Below, piece after piece: positions 11,743 through 23,690 of a stretch of 64,000 nt of DNA (positions are counted from its first letter, which is position 1; each line of letters begins with the position of its first letter). Origin of the DNA: Datisca glomerata (taxonomy: Eukaryota > Streptophyta > Magnoliopsida > Cucurbitales > Datiscaceae); the NCBI GenBank assembly GCA_003255025.1, contig QANY01003970.1:496001-560000 (forward strand), written 5' to 3'. Under the pieces are notes generated by a model that saw nothing but the letters and a program-made list of their open reading frames with translations, ran no database searches and had not been told where the DNA came from. A program made the translations under genes and the position numbers.

Positions 11743-12917
11743 CAATGTTGTCAGGATCGTGATCTGGATTGTACGATCCTACAAGGGTTCAGCAATCCGG
11801 ATCATGTGGATAATTGTTTTTCGATATGATCGATTATGATCATGATCCAGATCGTGGGATCGCATGGGATCGTGATTTGGCACTGATCCTGCAACTTAAG
11901 TAAAATACACGATTTTTCCTTGTTATTAGAAAAAAGTATTGATGGTAGGATTTGAATTATTTCTCTAAAGGTTCACACATGGCCATTTAACCACTCAACT
12001 AATTATACTTAAGTATAAAAATGAACATCTTTAATATTTAATTAAACAGTTGACTATTTTTATGACATTTTAATTTTTTTTATGATTTACACATCTTAAA
12101 GTTATCAAAATTAGACGTGCACCTTTTAAAGTTATCGAAATTAGAACGAATTTTGCCACAACTATTTTATTATATTTAGACATTAACTTTACTATTGTTA
12201 CAAACTTATTAAATTTTAACTTATAAACAAACACTTTCAAACCCTAATGTATTATAAATTTATAATAATGATCTTAACATATTTCATCAATAAATATCTT
12301 TACATACTTATTTATTTATCTTTTATAATAATGAACATTTAACCACTAAACCAACTATGCTTATGTATGTAATAAAAATGAACATATTTTATAATTAATT
12401 AAACATTTGACTATTTCTATGGCATTTCAAATTATTTATTTTATAACTTATACTATCAAAATTAGAACGAATTTCACCACCACTATTTTTTTATTTAGAC
12501 ATTAATTTTAAACTTTGCAAAATTATTTTAACTTATAAATCAAACACTCTCAAACCTAACGTATTATAATGATAATCTTAACATATTTAATCTATAATTA
12601 TCTTTACATATTTATTTATTTATCTTTTATAGTTTGAAACCTATTATCTAGGGGATCATATATATGTTTCCATGAGAACTCTACTTAATATTATGTTATT
12701 TTAGATGACTTGAGATTAATATCATTTAATAGGTAGATAACTTGGTGTTATACAATCATTTTCTTCAATATATTGAAGTATTAATAGCATGTATCTATTT
12801 TTTACTAATAAATTATTAAGAATTGATGGGATCTTACGATCTTCGATCTGATCCTCTGATCTTCGATCCTATACCCTTTCACCGATCTTAGGTAGGATCA
12901 CGATCCTGGCAACCTTG
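11743..12917. mobile_element. hAT-like non-autonomous element, GATC-rich family (longer copy)
   Basis: A 1175-bp element bounded by 22-bp terminal inverted repeats with two mismatches: CAATGTTGTCAGGATCGTG at the left, and the reverse complement of CAAGGTTGCCAGGATCGTG at the right. It is flanked by an exact 8-bp direct repeat, CTTGCAAA, at 11735-11742 and 12918-12925. Both ends carry dense GATC-containing subterminal repeats. The AT-rich interior holds two diverged copies of a segment about 360 bp long (starting near 11984 and 12345, each with ATTTAACCACT and AAAATGAACAT). No transposase is present. Inverted ends plus an 8-bp duplication fit a hAT-type MITE. The element at 340-850 shares the family ends. 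Confidence 0.85.
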
Positions 12918-13059
12918 CTTGCAAATGCTTTGGTTGCTCCTAACATATAATTAATAAAATATTTATTGTTGAAGCAATATATGGATTAATTACAACTTAT
13001 AAATCTATATGTATTATAAGGAAATAGGCATGAATAAATATGAAGTAAAGTCCACTGCA

Positions 13060-13311
13060 TCTCCGAAAGTGTTTACGAATCGTGAACATATATGTAATCT
13101 GACGAATATTTATTCAAAATAAAAGAGATAGAAAGAGTATGATGCTGATAGTTCTCCTATTTTAAAAGGGTACATAAATTATTAATGAAAAAAGACATAA
13201 TAGGCAAAAACAAAGTACATGGTATCTCTAACTCAATACGTTAAACGTATGTTTAGGACCCGTAAACATATATTTAACCGAACACATTTTCTATTCAAAA
13301 TAAAATATACG
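13060..13311. repeat. Two diverged copies of a segment about 70 bp long
   Basis: The segments at 13060-13128 and 13237-13311 share GT(A/G)AACATATAT and TATTCAAAATAAAA in the same order. This is ancient duplicated non-coding DNA of unknown origin, just upstream (+ strand) of the MULE remnant. Confidence 0.45.
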
Positions 13312-13394
13312 CTAAGAGAATTATGCAAAGTTTCTCTTTCTTTCAGAACATAAAACAGTAAATAAATTGTCAAAAACAGACATGTTCAATGAGA

Positions 13395-13665
13395 AGAACT
13401 AGCTGCTACACTTTTTGGTTTCTTGCACGTCTTTTTATTATGACCAAAATGACCACACGAACCACATTTCACTTAATTCTTTTCACCAACAGATAGAATC
13501 CTCCTCTTTCTAGGCGTCCCAAGTTGACGCCTAACCATGGGTGGTCTAACAACCTCTTCTTGCACTTCAGATTGTAAATTCCAGTTAAATTTATTTCCAT
13601 CGAGATTAATATTTGAAGAGTATGCTGTAAATAGTTCATTCTTAAAGTAATACATATAGAGATAA
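13395..13665 (-). pseudogene. MULE transposase C-terminal remnant
   Basis: Read on the minus strand, an open segment gives AYSSNINLDGNKFNW, then PPMVRRQLGTPRKRRILSVG, a stop, and CGSCGHFGHNKKTC. The last is a CX2CX4HX4C zinc knuckle. This order (AYSS-type motif, PP..RR..GRPRK-like basic motif, zinc knuckle) is the C-terminus of plant MuDR-type transposases. An in-frame stop separates the basic motif from the knuckle, and nothing upstream of the DDE domain is visible, so this is a dead fragment. Confidence 0.7.
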
Positions 13666-13669
13666 AATG

Positions 13670-14144
13670 ACATGAATTTTGACAGCTACTGTATAAACAC
13701 TTCAAAATCAACAAAATTATTTTAATTGACACCAAAATTTATTTTATATTTTATCAACTTAATATAGATGCACTCATTAGATTTGACACTTATAGATTTA
13801 CCTACCTCAACATAAAACAAAGATAAGTTATTGAATTAATATTAATATATCTACATGCCCAAGAATAGTAATTATGAGTTCTACATGTCTAAACCCTGCT
13901 AAAATGAGTAATTTATATATTAAAATGTGAATAAAATCACATAGACAATATGAACACATGATAGACAAGAAAAACCTAGTTAATATGACAAGTTTATATA
14001 TTAAAATAAAAATAAAATTATATGGTCAAAATTAATCCGTGATAGACAAAGAAAGCAGGAGAATCTATCAAACGAAGCCTAATACTGAAACTAAAGAAAT
14101 AGAGAAACCAAATCATCGATTAAAGATATTACAGTAGCTCGCCT

Positions 14145-14185
<41 letters not shown>

Positions 14186-15113
14186 AGAGGGAGAGAGAGA
14201 GAGAGTCACGTAATAAGTACAACAATCTATCAAATTTTACTAAAGTTTACTAGTGAGGATGAAATTCGAGGAGATGCCGATTAAAGGGAGGATAAAATAT
14301 TTGGAGGAAAATTCCACTCAAGTTTGTTTCCAACGAGATAAAATGTTATATAATAGAAGGAAAATTGTGAAAACGTTAAATCTTTGAATTGCAAATTTGA
14401 TTGAAAACACCCAAGAAACATCTAAGTAGAGGTTGCAGAATATGGTTAACGTGGGTGATGGTTAATTACCCTTGTAGTTTTTGTTTTTTATTTGTTTTTT
14501 GTAACATAAAGTAGTTATTAAGGGTAAAATAATAACTTCAATATAATTAAAAAATCTTAAACTTAAGTAGGGCTATTTTTGCAAGCACTATAAATATAAG
14601 TCATTGTTGCTAGTTATTTCTAAAAGGGGGCTACCTACTACGATTTCCTTACATTTTTTACTAATGTTTCAAGGAAAAAAGCCCATGTGGGTATTGGATT
14701 GACAATATAAAAGATAAAAAATTGCACTAAATAGTAATTTCTACATAGCTCATTAGATTTTTGTCATTCTTTTAAAATCTTTAGATTTCTGTCAAATTTT
14801 ATTTTTTTTAATTACATCATTTTGCTAATAAACGTATTTACCCTCATGAATAATTAAGTAATAAATTTTTTTTGAATTTGTTATATGTTACCCCTTTGTT
14901 ACTTTTTATATAAAGCATTAATTTATAAATATTTTTTACTTTTTGGTTGGAGAGAGATTTTTTTGTTAAAGATAAATTTTATAACCAAGAAAATACAATA
15001 TTCATAATTTACAAGGGGCATACTCCAGAAAAGTCGAAAACAAAAACCCTAGGATTTAAAAAGAAATATTTTGAATATGCCTAGTTCTTGCTAAAAAATA
15101 AGTCTCTCCCTAA
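13670..15113. other. AT-rich intergenic DNA
   Basis: No gene or named repeat is seen apart from the microsatellite at 14149-14206. The 3' untranslated region of the minus-strand LINE may extend into the right end of this stretch, but I cannot place its poly-A tail. Confidence 0.4.
14149..14206. repeat. Compound (AT)n-(GA)n microsatellite
   Basis: About 35 bp of AT dinucleotides is followed directly by about 23 bp of GA dinucleotides with one interruption. It should be length-variable. Confidence 0.95.
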
Positions 15114-16002
15114 TCATAAGATGCATCTTCTTAAATAAAAGGGATATATAAAGTATCTTCCCAAGGAATATTCTTCTATTCCTCTCGATCCATATATAAT
15201 AGATAAAGTAGACAAAATAATCTTAGTGCATATAGATCTAATAGAGGAAGAACTAGTAATCAAAACAAGCTGAAGTTGAAAAGACTGCCAAGAGGAAGCA
15301 TGGATGCCATGAATGTCATTCTTGTTGAGCAGGTCTCTCAAGAACTTCCTTTTTTCCACACAACCAAAAAATAAGTAATCAACACTTTCCACACCATTAG
15401 TGCAATAAACACAGCTAACCCCTATGCTCAGGTCTCATTTACTGACATGAACCTTAGTAGACAGTTTGTCCCTAAGGGCAAGCCAGGTAATGAATGAGCA
15501 TTTTAGTAGAGAACCAGAAAACCAGACCAAAGAATACCACCTAACTTCAGTTTGGTGAGGCCTGATAGCATTATATGTAGAAATGATAGAGAAAAGCCCA
15601 TCCCTGGTAGGAGTCCAAGACCATGCTTAGCCCTGTAATTGGTTCCAATACAATTAAGATCAAATCCTGATAATTCAAAAGCATTCCTTAGCTGCTAGTT
15701 AGGGATACTCCATGTACCATTACTGTACAAAACATATAGAGGAGTTGGTAAAGGAATACCAGTTCCCTTCACTAGATCCTTACCCCATTTGTTGAATAAA
15801 ACCCATGTTGGATTCCATGGATCACAGAATAAAGAAGTGTCTTCTCCTGAACCAACCTTAAGACTGCAAAAGCCACCCACATTGTTTCTAAGCTTAAAGA
15901 TTTTCCTCCAGGATCAAGAGGGGTCAGCTGGAAGCTTGATACTAAAAATAAAGTGTTTAAGAAAGTTAATTTCATACCATGCAATCCATAAATACTCTTT
16001 TG
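15114..16002 (-). mobile_element. LINE (L1-type) 3' half, split by copia insertion
   Basis: On the minus strand the translation gives EYLWIAWYEINFLK, then VGSGEDTSLFCDPWNP and, further on, ESVDYLFFGC. These are hallmarks of the region downstream of the reverse transcriptase in plant L1 LINEs, ending in a zf-RVT-like zinc motif (a usual His is replaced by Tyr in DYLFFGC). The sequence runs directly into the copia element at 16003 and resumes at 22376, where the upstream reverse-transcriptase part continues on the same strand. Several frameshifts and stops make it inactive. Confidence 0.8.
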
Positions 16003-16931
16003 TGTTGGAGATAATAAAGGAAAGAGAAGTCAAAAGAAAGAAATAAAAGAAAAAAATGTGTGAATGAAAGTGTGTGATGTGAAATAGAGTGAGATTTAGT
16101 CCCACATTGGAAACTCAAGGAAAAGATGTTGGGTTTATAAACTCAACTCCCATGCCTTGGGGTTAGCCCCAAGGGGCACCCCACATTTTATGGGAAGGGA
16201 AAATCTAGATGGCACATGGTCCTCCCCTCACACGCATGTCGCCGCCACCGTCCAGCCGGCTCGGTTCAGGCCGATCCGGATCAAAGAATTATTTTTTGGA
16301 CAAATTTTTTTTTGATTATTTACTTGGAAAAGAAGGCTTGAAGCTTTGAATTTGTCAAAGATAACAAATATCTCCATCTGTGCTAGATTATCTGCAGAAA
16401 TAATTAGAAAATCAATTATCTCCATTACCCCCATTTTCGTGCATGACCTTATCAGCACTAACCAACATTTTTTACTTGCTCCCCAAGTTGTACACATTTT
16501 TTAAAGGCAGTGTATGAGCACACAAAAAATAGTTCGTTTTTATCACCATAAGAAAACCTCATTTTCATCACCATCAAAAAACATTCTGCATATTAAGAGA
16601 GATACATAGAGTTATGAGAGAGTCTGAGTAATTGTTATACTCAGTCTTAGATCGTTGTATCATTCAGAGGCGATTCGTAGTCTCCAAGCACCCTGTGGAG
16701 GACGATTATTGTCTTTAGGACATTGCTGACGATCAATCCTTGATCTTCGTCTAATTATGCTTTAATTATTGAAATTTCAGTTGTATTTATTTTCTATTTA
16801 TTTCTGTATTTTCGTGTATGAGTTCTGATAATTTTCGTTGTAATCGTTTTTGTTGCATTTCAGTTGTATTCGTTCCATTTCATTGTATTGTTGGTTTATG
16901 AAAACATCTTGTTCCATCACAATGTTCAACC
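16003..16931 (+). repeat. Copia-1 5' LTR
   Basis: It starts TGTTGGAGATAATAAAGG and ends ATGTTCAACC, the counterpart of GTTCAACA in the 3' LTR, so the terminal A is changed to C. Shared blocks with the 3' LTR include TGGGGTTAGCC..AAGGGGCACCCCA near the left third and a long segment from AAAGAATTATTTTTTGGAC onward. Confidence 0.9.
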
Positions 16932-16948
16932 ATCTAAAGACAATAATT

Positions 16949-19900
16949 ATGGAACAATCTGCTGGAATCAAGACTTTATGCGCTGAGAAACCTGAGAAGT
17001 TCAAGGGGTGACTTCAAACAATGGCAACTAAAGACGGTCTTCTATCTGGACACTCTCAATCTAGCACATCTACTAATGAGCGATATTCCTCCTACACCGA
17101 AGGAAGGACAATCGAAGGAGCTGGCATCGGCACGAGAAGCATGGATTTATTCATACTTCCTTTGCCGAAACTATATCTTGAACGATTTGGTAGACACCCT
17201 CTACAACGTCTACTCGTCGTTTAAAATGGCAAATGAGTTGTGGTAGGTCTTGGAGAAGAAATACAAAACTGAGAATGTCGGGACGAAGAAGTTTATCGTC
17301 AGGAAATTCTTAAAATGAGAGATGGATGATAAGAACACGGTAATCAGTCAAGTGGAGGAGTTACAGATCATCTTCAACAACATGAAGGTCGAGGAGATGA
17401 TCGTGAACTTACTGTTCCAAGTTGCGTCCATCATTGAGAAGTTGCCGCCGTCATGGAAGGACTTCAAGAATTATCTGAAGCACAAGCGTAAGGAGCTTAG
17501 CATGGAGTATCTGATTGTTTGGCTAAGGATAGAGGAGGACAACCGAAAAAATGAAAAGAAAATAATGTGGGCAACCTACAGAATGAAAGCTAACGTGGTG
17601 GAAGAAAATAAATCCAATCAACCGAGCAAGAAAATGGAGACACCGTCGAGCAGTGCTAAAAAGATAACTCAGAGAAACGCACTAAGGGCAGTTGCTGGGT
17701 GTTTAAAGCCGGACACAGGGTAAATGAATGTCGTTTTAAAAAAAATCAGAACGATGGTAACCAACCCCGTAACAGTGGGAAAATGAATCAAGCAAATATG
17801 ATGGGGATAGATGATCTATGTGCTATGATTTCTGAGATCTGTGAGGTCGCTGACACCAAGGAATGGTGGGTTGACACTGGTGCGATGAAGCACATATGTA
17901 GTGACCAAATTATTTTTTCAACTTATACAGAGGTTGAAAAATATGAAGTTCTTTATATGGGGAATGCCTCAAAAGCTGCTGTTAAGGGAAAGGGAAAGGT
18001 TGTGCTGAAGTTCACATCCAGAAAATAACTCACTCTCCTGGACGTCCTGCATGTGCCTGAAATTCGTAGGAATTTGATTTCAGGATCTCTTTTATGTAAG
18101 AGTGAATTTAAGCTTGTCTTTGATGCTGGCAAGTTTATTCTGACTAAATGAGGGATGTTTGTTGGGAAGGGTTATAGTTCTGATGGTCTTTTTAAATTTA
18201 ATGTGTCTGTTGTAACTCCTACTATTATTAATAATAATTATGCTTCTTCTATTTATATTGGTGAATTGTCTAATATTTGGCATGCTAGATTAGGACATGT
18301 TAATTTTCGATCCTTATAACGAATGATTAGTTTAGAAATTTTGCCTAGTTTTACTCTAAAAAAAATAAATAAATGTGAAATATGCGTAAAATCTAAATTT
18401 GTAAGTAAATCATTTAAATATGTAAAAAGAACAAATGTCTTACTTGATTTGATACATAGCGATTTACATGATTTAAAATTAACACGTAGTAGAGATGTAG
18501 AAAATATTTTGTTACATTTATTGACGATTTCAGTAAATATTGCTATGTATATTTGCTTCATTCAAAGGATGAGACTTTGGATATTTTTAAGTCATACAAG
18601 TCTGAAGTTGAAAACCAACTTGGTAAAAATATAAAAGTTATTAGATCTGACCAAGGTGGAGAGTATGACTCCACTATGCTGTCTGAATTCTGTTCTTAGT
18701 ATGAAATTGTGCATCAGACTACTGCACCTTACACACATCAACAGAATAGGGTGGCTGAAAGAAAGAATAGAACACTGAAATATATGATGAACTGTATGTT
18801 AAACAGTTCTAGATTACCCTTAAAATTTATGGGGCGGAGGGGGGGAGGCATTGCTTATAGAAAACACCATACTTAACAGGATTTCACATAAGAAAACCAA
18901 CAAGTCTCCTTATAAAGAGTGGAAATGGAAGTTACCTTTCTATAAAATTTTAAAAGTGTGAAGGTGTCTCGCAAAAGTACAAGTACCGTTGCCAAAAAAA
19001 AATTAAAGCTTAGACCTAAGATGATAGACTGCGTTTTCATAGAATATGCATTGAACAGTGCTCCATATAGATTTTTGGTTATTAGTTCAGAGATTTCTGA
19101 CATAAGTACCAACACTATTATGGAGTCTGTCAATGCTGAATTCTTTGAGAATGTGTTTCCATTTAAGGAAGGAAGACACGATCAAACTGCCAAACGAGGT
19201 TTAGAAGAAAGTTCTTCTAGAGCTCAGATTGATGAAGAATCTGAACCTGAGCTTAGAAGAAGTAAAAGAGCTAAATTGAGTACCCCATTTGGTCCAGAGT
19301 TTCTAACATACCTGACGGAGGCCGAACCTCAAACCTATAAGGAGGCAATGTCCAACCCTGAGGCTCCTTTTGGAAGGAAGCAGCCGATAATGAGATAGAT
19401 TCAATTATGCAAAATAACACATGAATGTTAGTAGATCTCCCACATGGCAATAAACCAATAGGCTGTAAATAGATCTTCAAAAGAAAGCTGAGAGCTGATC
19501 GTACTATTGAAAATTACAAAGCTCGGTTAGTAGCTAAAGGATACAGACAGAAGGAAGGTATAGAATTTTTCGAGACCTATTCTCTAGTGACGAGAATCAC
19601 ATCTATCAAGATGTTGATTGCACTAGCAGCTTTGCATACTTTGTAAATTCACCAAATGGATGTAAAAACTGCTTTCTTAAAAGGAGAATCGCATGAAGAA
19701 ATCTACATGGAACAACTCAGGGTTCATGGTTAAAGGCCAAGAACGAAAGGTCTGTAAACTTGTTAAATCTCTTTATGGATTAAAACAAGCGCCAAAGCAA
19801 TGGGACAAGAAGTTTGATCACACAATGTTATCTAATGGACTTAAGATAAATGAGTGTGATAAATGTGTCTACGTTAAAGGTACTAATGATAAATTCTTCA

Positions 19901-20860
19901 TAGTATGTTTATATGTAGATGGCATACTTATAGTGGATCGAATAAGGATATAATATCTTCTAATAAGAAGATGTTGAATTATAAATTTGACATGAAAGAA
20001 TTAGGTCAAGTAGATGTTAATCTTGAAATTCAAGTAAAGCGAACTGAAAATGAATATATCCTTACCCAGTCTCATTATATAGACAAGATTTTGAAAAGGT
20101 TTGGGCAATATGAAAGCAAACCTGCAGTAACTCTGTTCGACCCAAACTGTAAGTTGAGGAAGAATAATGAAGTTGGAGTATCTCAATTGGAGTACTCACA
20201 AACAATTGGGAGTTTAATGTATATCATGAATTGCACCAGGCCTGATATAGCCTATTTAGTAGGAAGACTGGCAAGATATACGAGTAATCCTGGATGTGAT
20301 CACTAGAGTGCATTGGTAAGAGTACTAAGATACTTAAAATTTACTATGAAGTACGGAATGCACTACTCAACCTATCCATCGGTGTTAGAAGAATTTAGTG
20401 ATGGTAACTGGATATCAAACAATGTAGAGACTAAATCTACTAGTGGATATGTTTTTACCCTAGGTGGTGGAGCTATATCATGGAGGTCTACTAAGCATAT
20501 CTATATAACTCGTTCAACTATGGAATCAGAATTCATAGCTTTGGACAAGGCTTGTGAAGAAGCAGAATGACTCGAGGATTTCTTGGAAGATATTCCGGTG
20601 TGGCCAAAACCAGTGTCAGCAATATGTGTCCACTATGACAATATGGGTACAACCTTTAGAGCGAAAATAATGTGTATAATGGTAGATCTAGGCATATTAG
20701 ACGAAGACATAATACCATTAAGTAGTTACTCTCCAATTGGGTGATTTCCTTAGACTTTATAAGATCAAGAGAGAATCTTGCTGACCCTCTGACCAAAGGT
20801 TTGTCAATGGAACAAATAAAACAAACATCGAGGGGAATGAGCTTAAAGCATGTTCAATGA
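16949..20860 (+). pseudogene. Copia-1 gag-pol remnant
   Basis: The reading begins MEQSAGIKTLCAEKPEKFKG and continues through gag helices (VEELQIIFNNMK, LPPSWKDFKNYLKHKRKEL), a degenerate zinc knuckle (AGHRVNECRFKK), a protease active site (WWVDTGAMKHIC), the integrase zinc region (WHARLGHVNF), integrase core (VIRSDQGGEY, RVAERKNRTL), reverse transcriptase (QMDVKTAFLKGESHEEIYM; the YVDD box appears as YVDG) and RNase H ([27 protein letters not shown]), ending NLADPLTKGLS. Many stops and frame changes interrupt it; no intact polyprotein can be made. Confidence 0.9.
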
Positions 20861-21429
20861 ATCATTTAGGTAGGAACATAACCTAGTTAACTAGAGATCC
20901 CAATATCTAGGTTCAATAGGCAAACTGGTGGGAATTGTTCACGTAACACACAAAGAAACTTTGTTTCTTCCTATTCCTATGATGTAATGAAAGTGTGTTG
21001 TCTGTCGATGATAAAATGGTATACTTAGTATTTAATGACGTTGATATCTTGCTTACAAGAGGAGTATAGACAGAGTACTCTTAATCATCGTCACCTATGT
21101 GAGAGTAAAAGTGGGGTGGCTTATATAAGAGGTTTGAATAGCTTAACATCTCTAAAGTTATCATGAACGTGAGATATGTTCAGGACCAAAATGAACAAAA
21201 TCGTATGAATCTCAAATGTATTAAGATGAGATATGTGTGAAATTTGTTGTCTCGGTTTATCTCAGAGGAAGTTCAGTTCAAGAACATAGTTCACTGCTCT
21301 TCAGAATAAATCAAATAAATTTTCACTACGGAAGGTTCAAGTCTAAAAGACACCTCTCCTGATGCATGTCTCATATGCTCTCTCTCATATTGTTGTCTAG
21401 CTAGGACACATTTCATTCATGTGGGGGAT

Positions 21430-22375
21430 TGTTGGAGATAATAAAAGAAACAGAAGTCAAAAGAAAGAAATAAAAGAAAAAAATGTGTGAATGAAAGTGT
21501 GTGATGTGAAATAGAGTGGAATTTAGTCCCGCATTGAAAACTCAAGGAAAAGATGTTGCGTTTATAAACCCAACTCTTATGCATTGGGGTTAGCCTCAAG
21601 GGGCACCCCATATTTTATGGGAAAGTGAGAACTTAGATGGCACATGGTCCTCGGCGTGCCGCCGCCGCCATCCGGCCAGATCGGCTCAGTTTGGCTTGGT
21701 CTGGTCTGGATGAAAGAATTATTTTTTGGACAAAATTTCTTTTGATTATTTACTTAGAGAGTAAGGCTTGGAGCTTTGAATTTGTCAAAGCTAACAAATA
21801 TCTCCATAGAATCTGTGTTGGATTATCTGCAGAAGATAATTAGAAAATCAATTATCTCCATTATCCTCATTTTTGTGCATGACCTTATCAACACTAACGA
21901 CCGTTTTTTACTTGTTCCCCAAGTTGTACACGTTTTTTAAAGGCAGTATGTGAGCACACAAAAAATAGTTCATTTTTATCACCATTAGAAAACCTCATTT
22001 TCATCACCATCTAAAAAACATTCTGCATATTAAGAGAGATACAGAGAGTTATGAGAGAGTCTGAGTAATTGGTTGCTATACTCAGATTTAGATCGTTGTA
22101 TCCTGTAGAGGCGATTCGTCGTAGTCTCCAAGCACCCTGTAGAGGACGATTATTGTCTTTAGAACATTACTCACGAGCAATCCTCGATCTTCTTCTAATT
22201 ATGCTTTAATTATTGAAATTTCAGTTGTATTTGTTTTCTATTTATTTTTGTATTTCCGTATATGAGTTCTGATAATTTTCGTTGTAGTCGTTTCTGTTGC
22301 ATTTAAGTTATATTTGTTCCATTTCATTGTATTGTTGGTTTATGAAAGTAACTTGTTTCATCACTGCGTTCAACA
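21430..22375 (+). repeat. Copia-1 3' LTR
   Basis: It begins TGTTGGAGATAATAAAAG right after the purine tract and ends CATCACTGCGTTCAACA. It is 946 bp against 929 bp for the 5' copy, with small indels. The target-site copy TTTTG follows immediately. Confidence 0.92.
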
Positions 22376-23690
22376 TTTTGCACCAGAAGCCAATCTCAAG
22401 ACCTTCTTAGACACTGCAGCTTGATTCCAAATAGCAGGTTCAAAGATGCCTAAACCTCCTTCTTTAACAGGACAGATTTAATAAGCTGCAATATACCAGC
22501 ATAAGTAAGATGTTTGTTCTCCCATGATATGCTCTCTTGAGAATTCTATCCACTGGCATATCACAATGTACCTTGGAAAGTCTAGTGGAAATTAGTGGAA
22601 TACCAACATATTTAACAGGCAGTTCTCCCAAAATGAAAGCTAGTGTGGTTAAGAATCAAATTTATAACATCGTCCACAGCAGAAAAATAAATACGACTCT
22701 TATGAACATTGGCCTGCAAACCAGAAATGTGGCTAAATAAGTCTAGGCCTGATTCGATATACTTGACAGAATTCAACTTCCCTTTGTAGAAAATAAGCAA
22801 ATCATCTGCAAAACAAATATTAATGATATTGTTCTTCTTGCATCTCCAGTGATAGTTAAATCCTTGCATGTGAGAACATTGTCTAGGAATTCCAATTAAA
22901 GCTTCCATAATCATCACAAACAAATAAGGAGATATAGGGTCTCTTTATCTCAAACCCTTACCTCCTCTGAAAAAGCCATGAGAAGAACCATTAATGTTGA
23001 TAGAGAAGGTAGCAGTAGACACACATTCCATAATCCAACCAATAAACTAAGTAGGGAACCTCATATAGTGCAAAACCTTGTTGAGAAAAACTCAACTCAC
23101 ATTGTCATAGGCTTTGAGTAGGTCTATCTTGAAAGCACGCCTAGGTGAGAAAGTTTGTCTGTGATAACCTCTGAGTAGCTCCTGAGCAAGAAGAATGTTG
23201 TCTGATATATGCCTTCCTGGAATAAATGCAGTTTGATTAAGACTGATTAAACCAGGAAGCACAGCTCTCAACTTGTTGGCCATGAATTTTGTGATGCATT
23301 TGTAAATGAGATTACAACATGCAATTGACCTGAATTCATGAATCTTGGTAGAATTGTTTGCCTTAGGAACCAGAGAGATCAAAGTTGTGCTAAGACTTTT
23401 GAGCATTTCCCCACTGGCAAAGAATTATCTCACTGCATCACAATCTCTCCTATAAAACTCCCAGAATTCTTGTAAAAGCTAGCTAAAAACCCATCTGGAC
23501 CAGAGACCTTTTTATCATTAAAGGAGAAGAACACCCATTTAATCCCTCATCTGTAATAGCAGCAGTAAGGGCATCCTGATCACTAGCGTGGAGTTTATTT
23601 TGAAAAATTCCATCTATGAAGCTCCAATTAAAATCTGGTACAGTAACTTGTGAGCTTAAGGAGTCCTTAAAAAAATGCACTATATTTGGT
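22376..23690 (-). mobile_element. LINE (L1-type) reverse-transcriptase half
   Basis: Minus-strand translation from about 23690 downward gives LISLVPKANNSTKIHEFRSI, ACCNLIYKCITKFMANKL, NQTAFIPGRHISDNILLAQE and FKIDLLKAYDNVS (catalytic Asp region), then ICFADDLLIFYKG with the FADD active-site box. This is the central reverse-transcriptase domain of an L1-type LINE. The endonuclease region is missing, so the element is 5'-truncated or eroded. It continues across the copia insertion at 15114-16002. Confidence 0.88.

Larger units (their letters stand above)
16003..22375 (+). mobile_element. Ty1/copia LTR retrotransposon (Copia-1) nested in a LINE
   Basis: A complete but defective 6373-bp element: 5' LTR 16003-16931, gag-pol remnant 16949-20860, purine tract TGTGGGGGAT at 21420-21429, 3' LTR 21430-22375. 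An exact 5-bp duplication, TTTTG, flanks it (15998-16002 and 22376-22380). Domain order is gag, protease, integrase, reverse transcriptase, RNase H, as in Ty1/copia. No convincing tRNA primer-binding site follows the 5' LTR. The two LTRs are similar along their length but carry many differences, so the insertion is not very recent. Stops and frameshifts throughout make it non-autonomous today. Confidence 0.93.
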
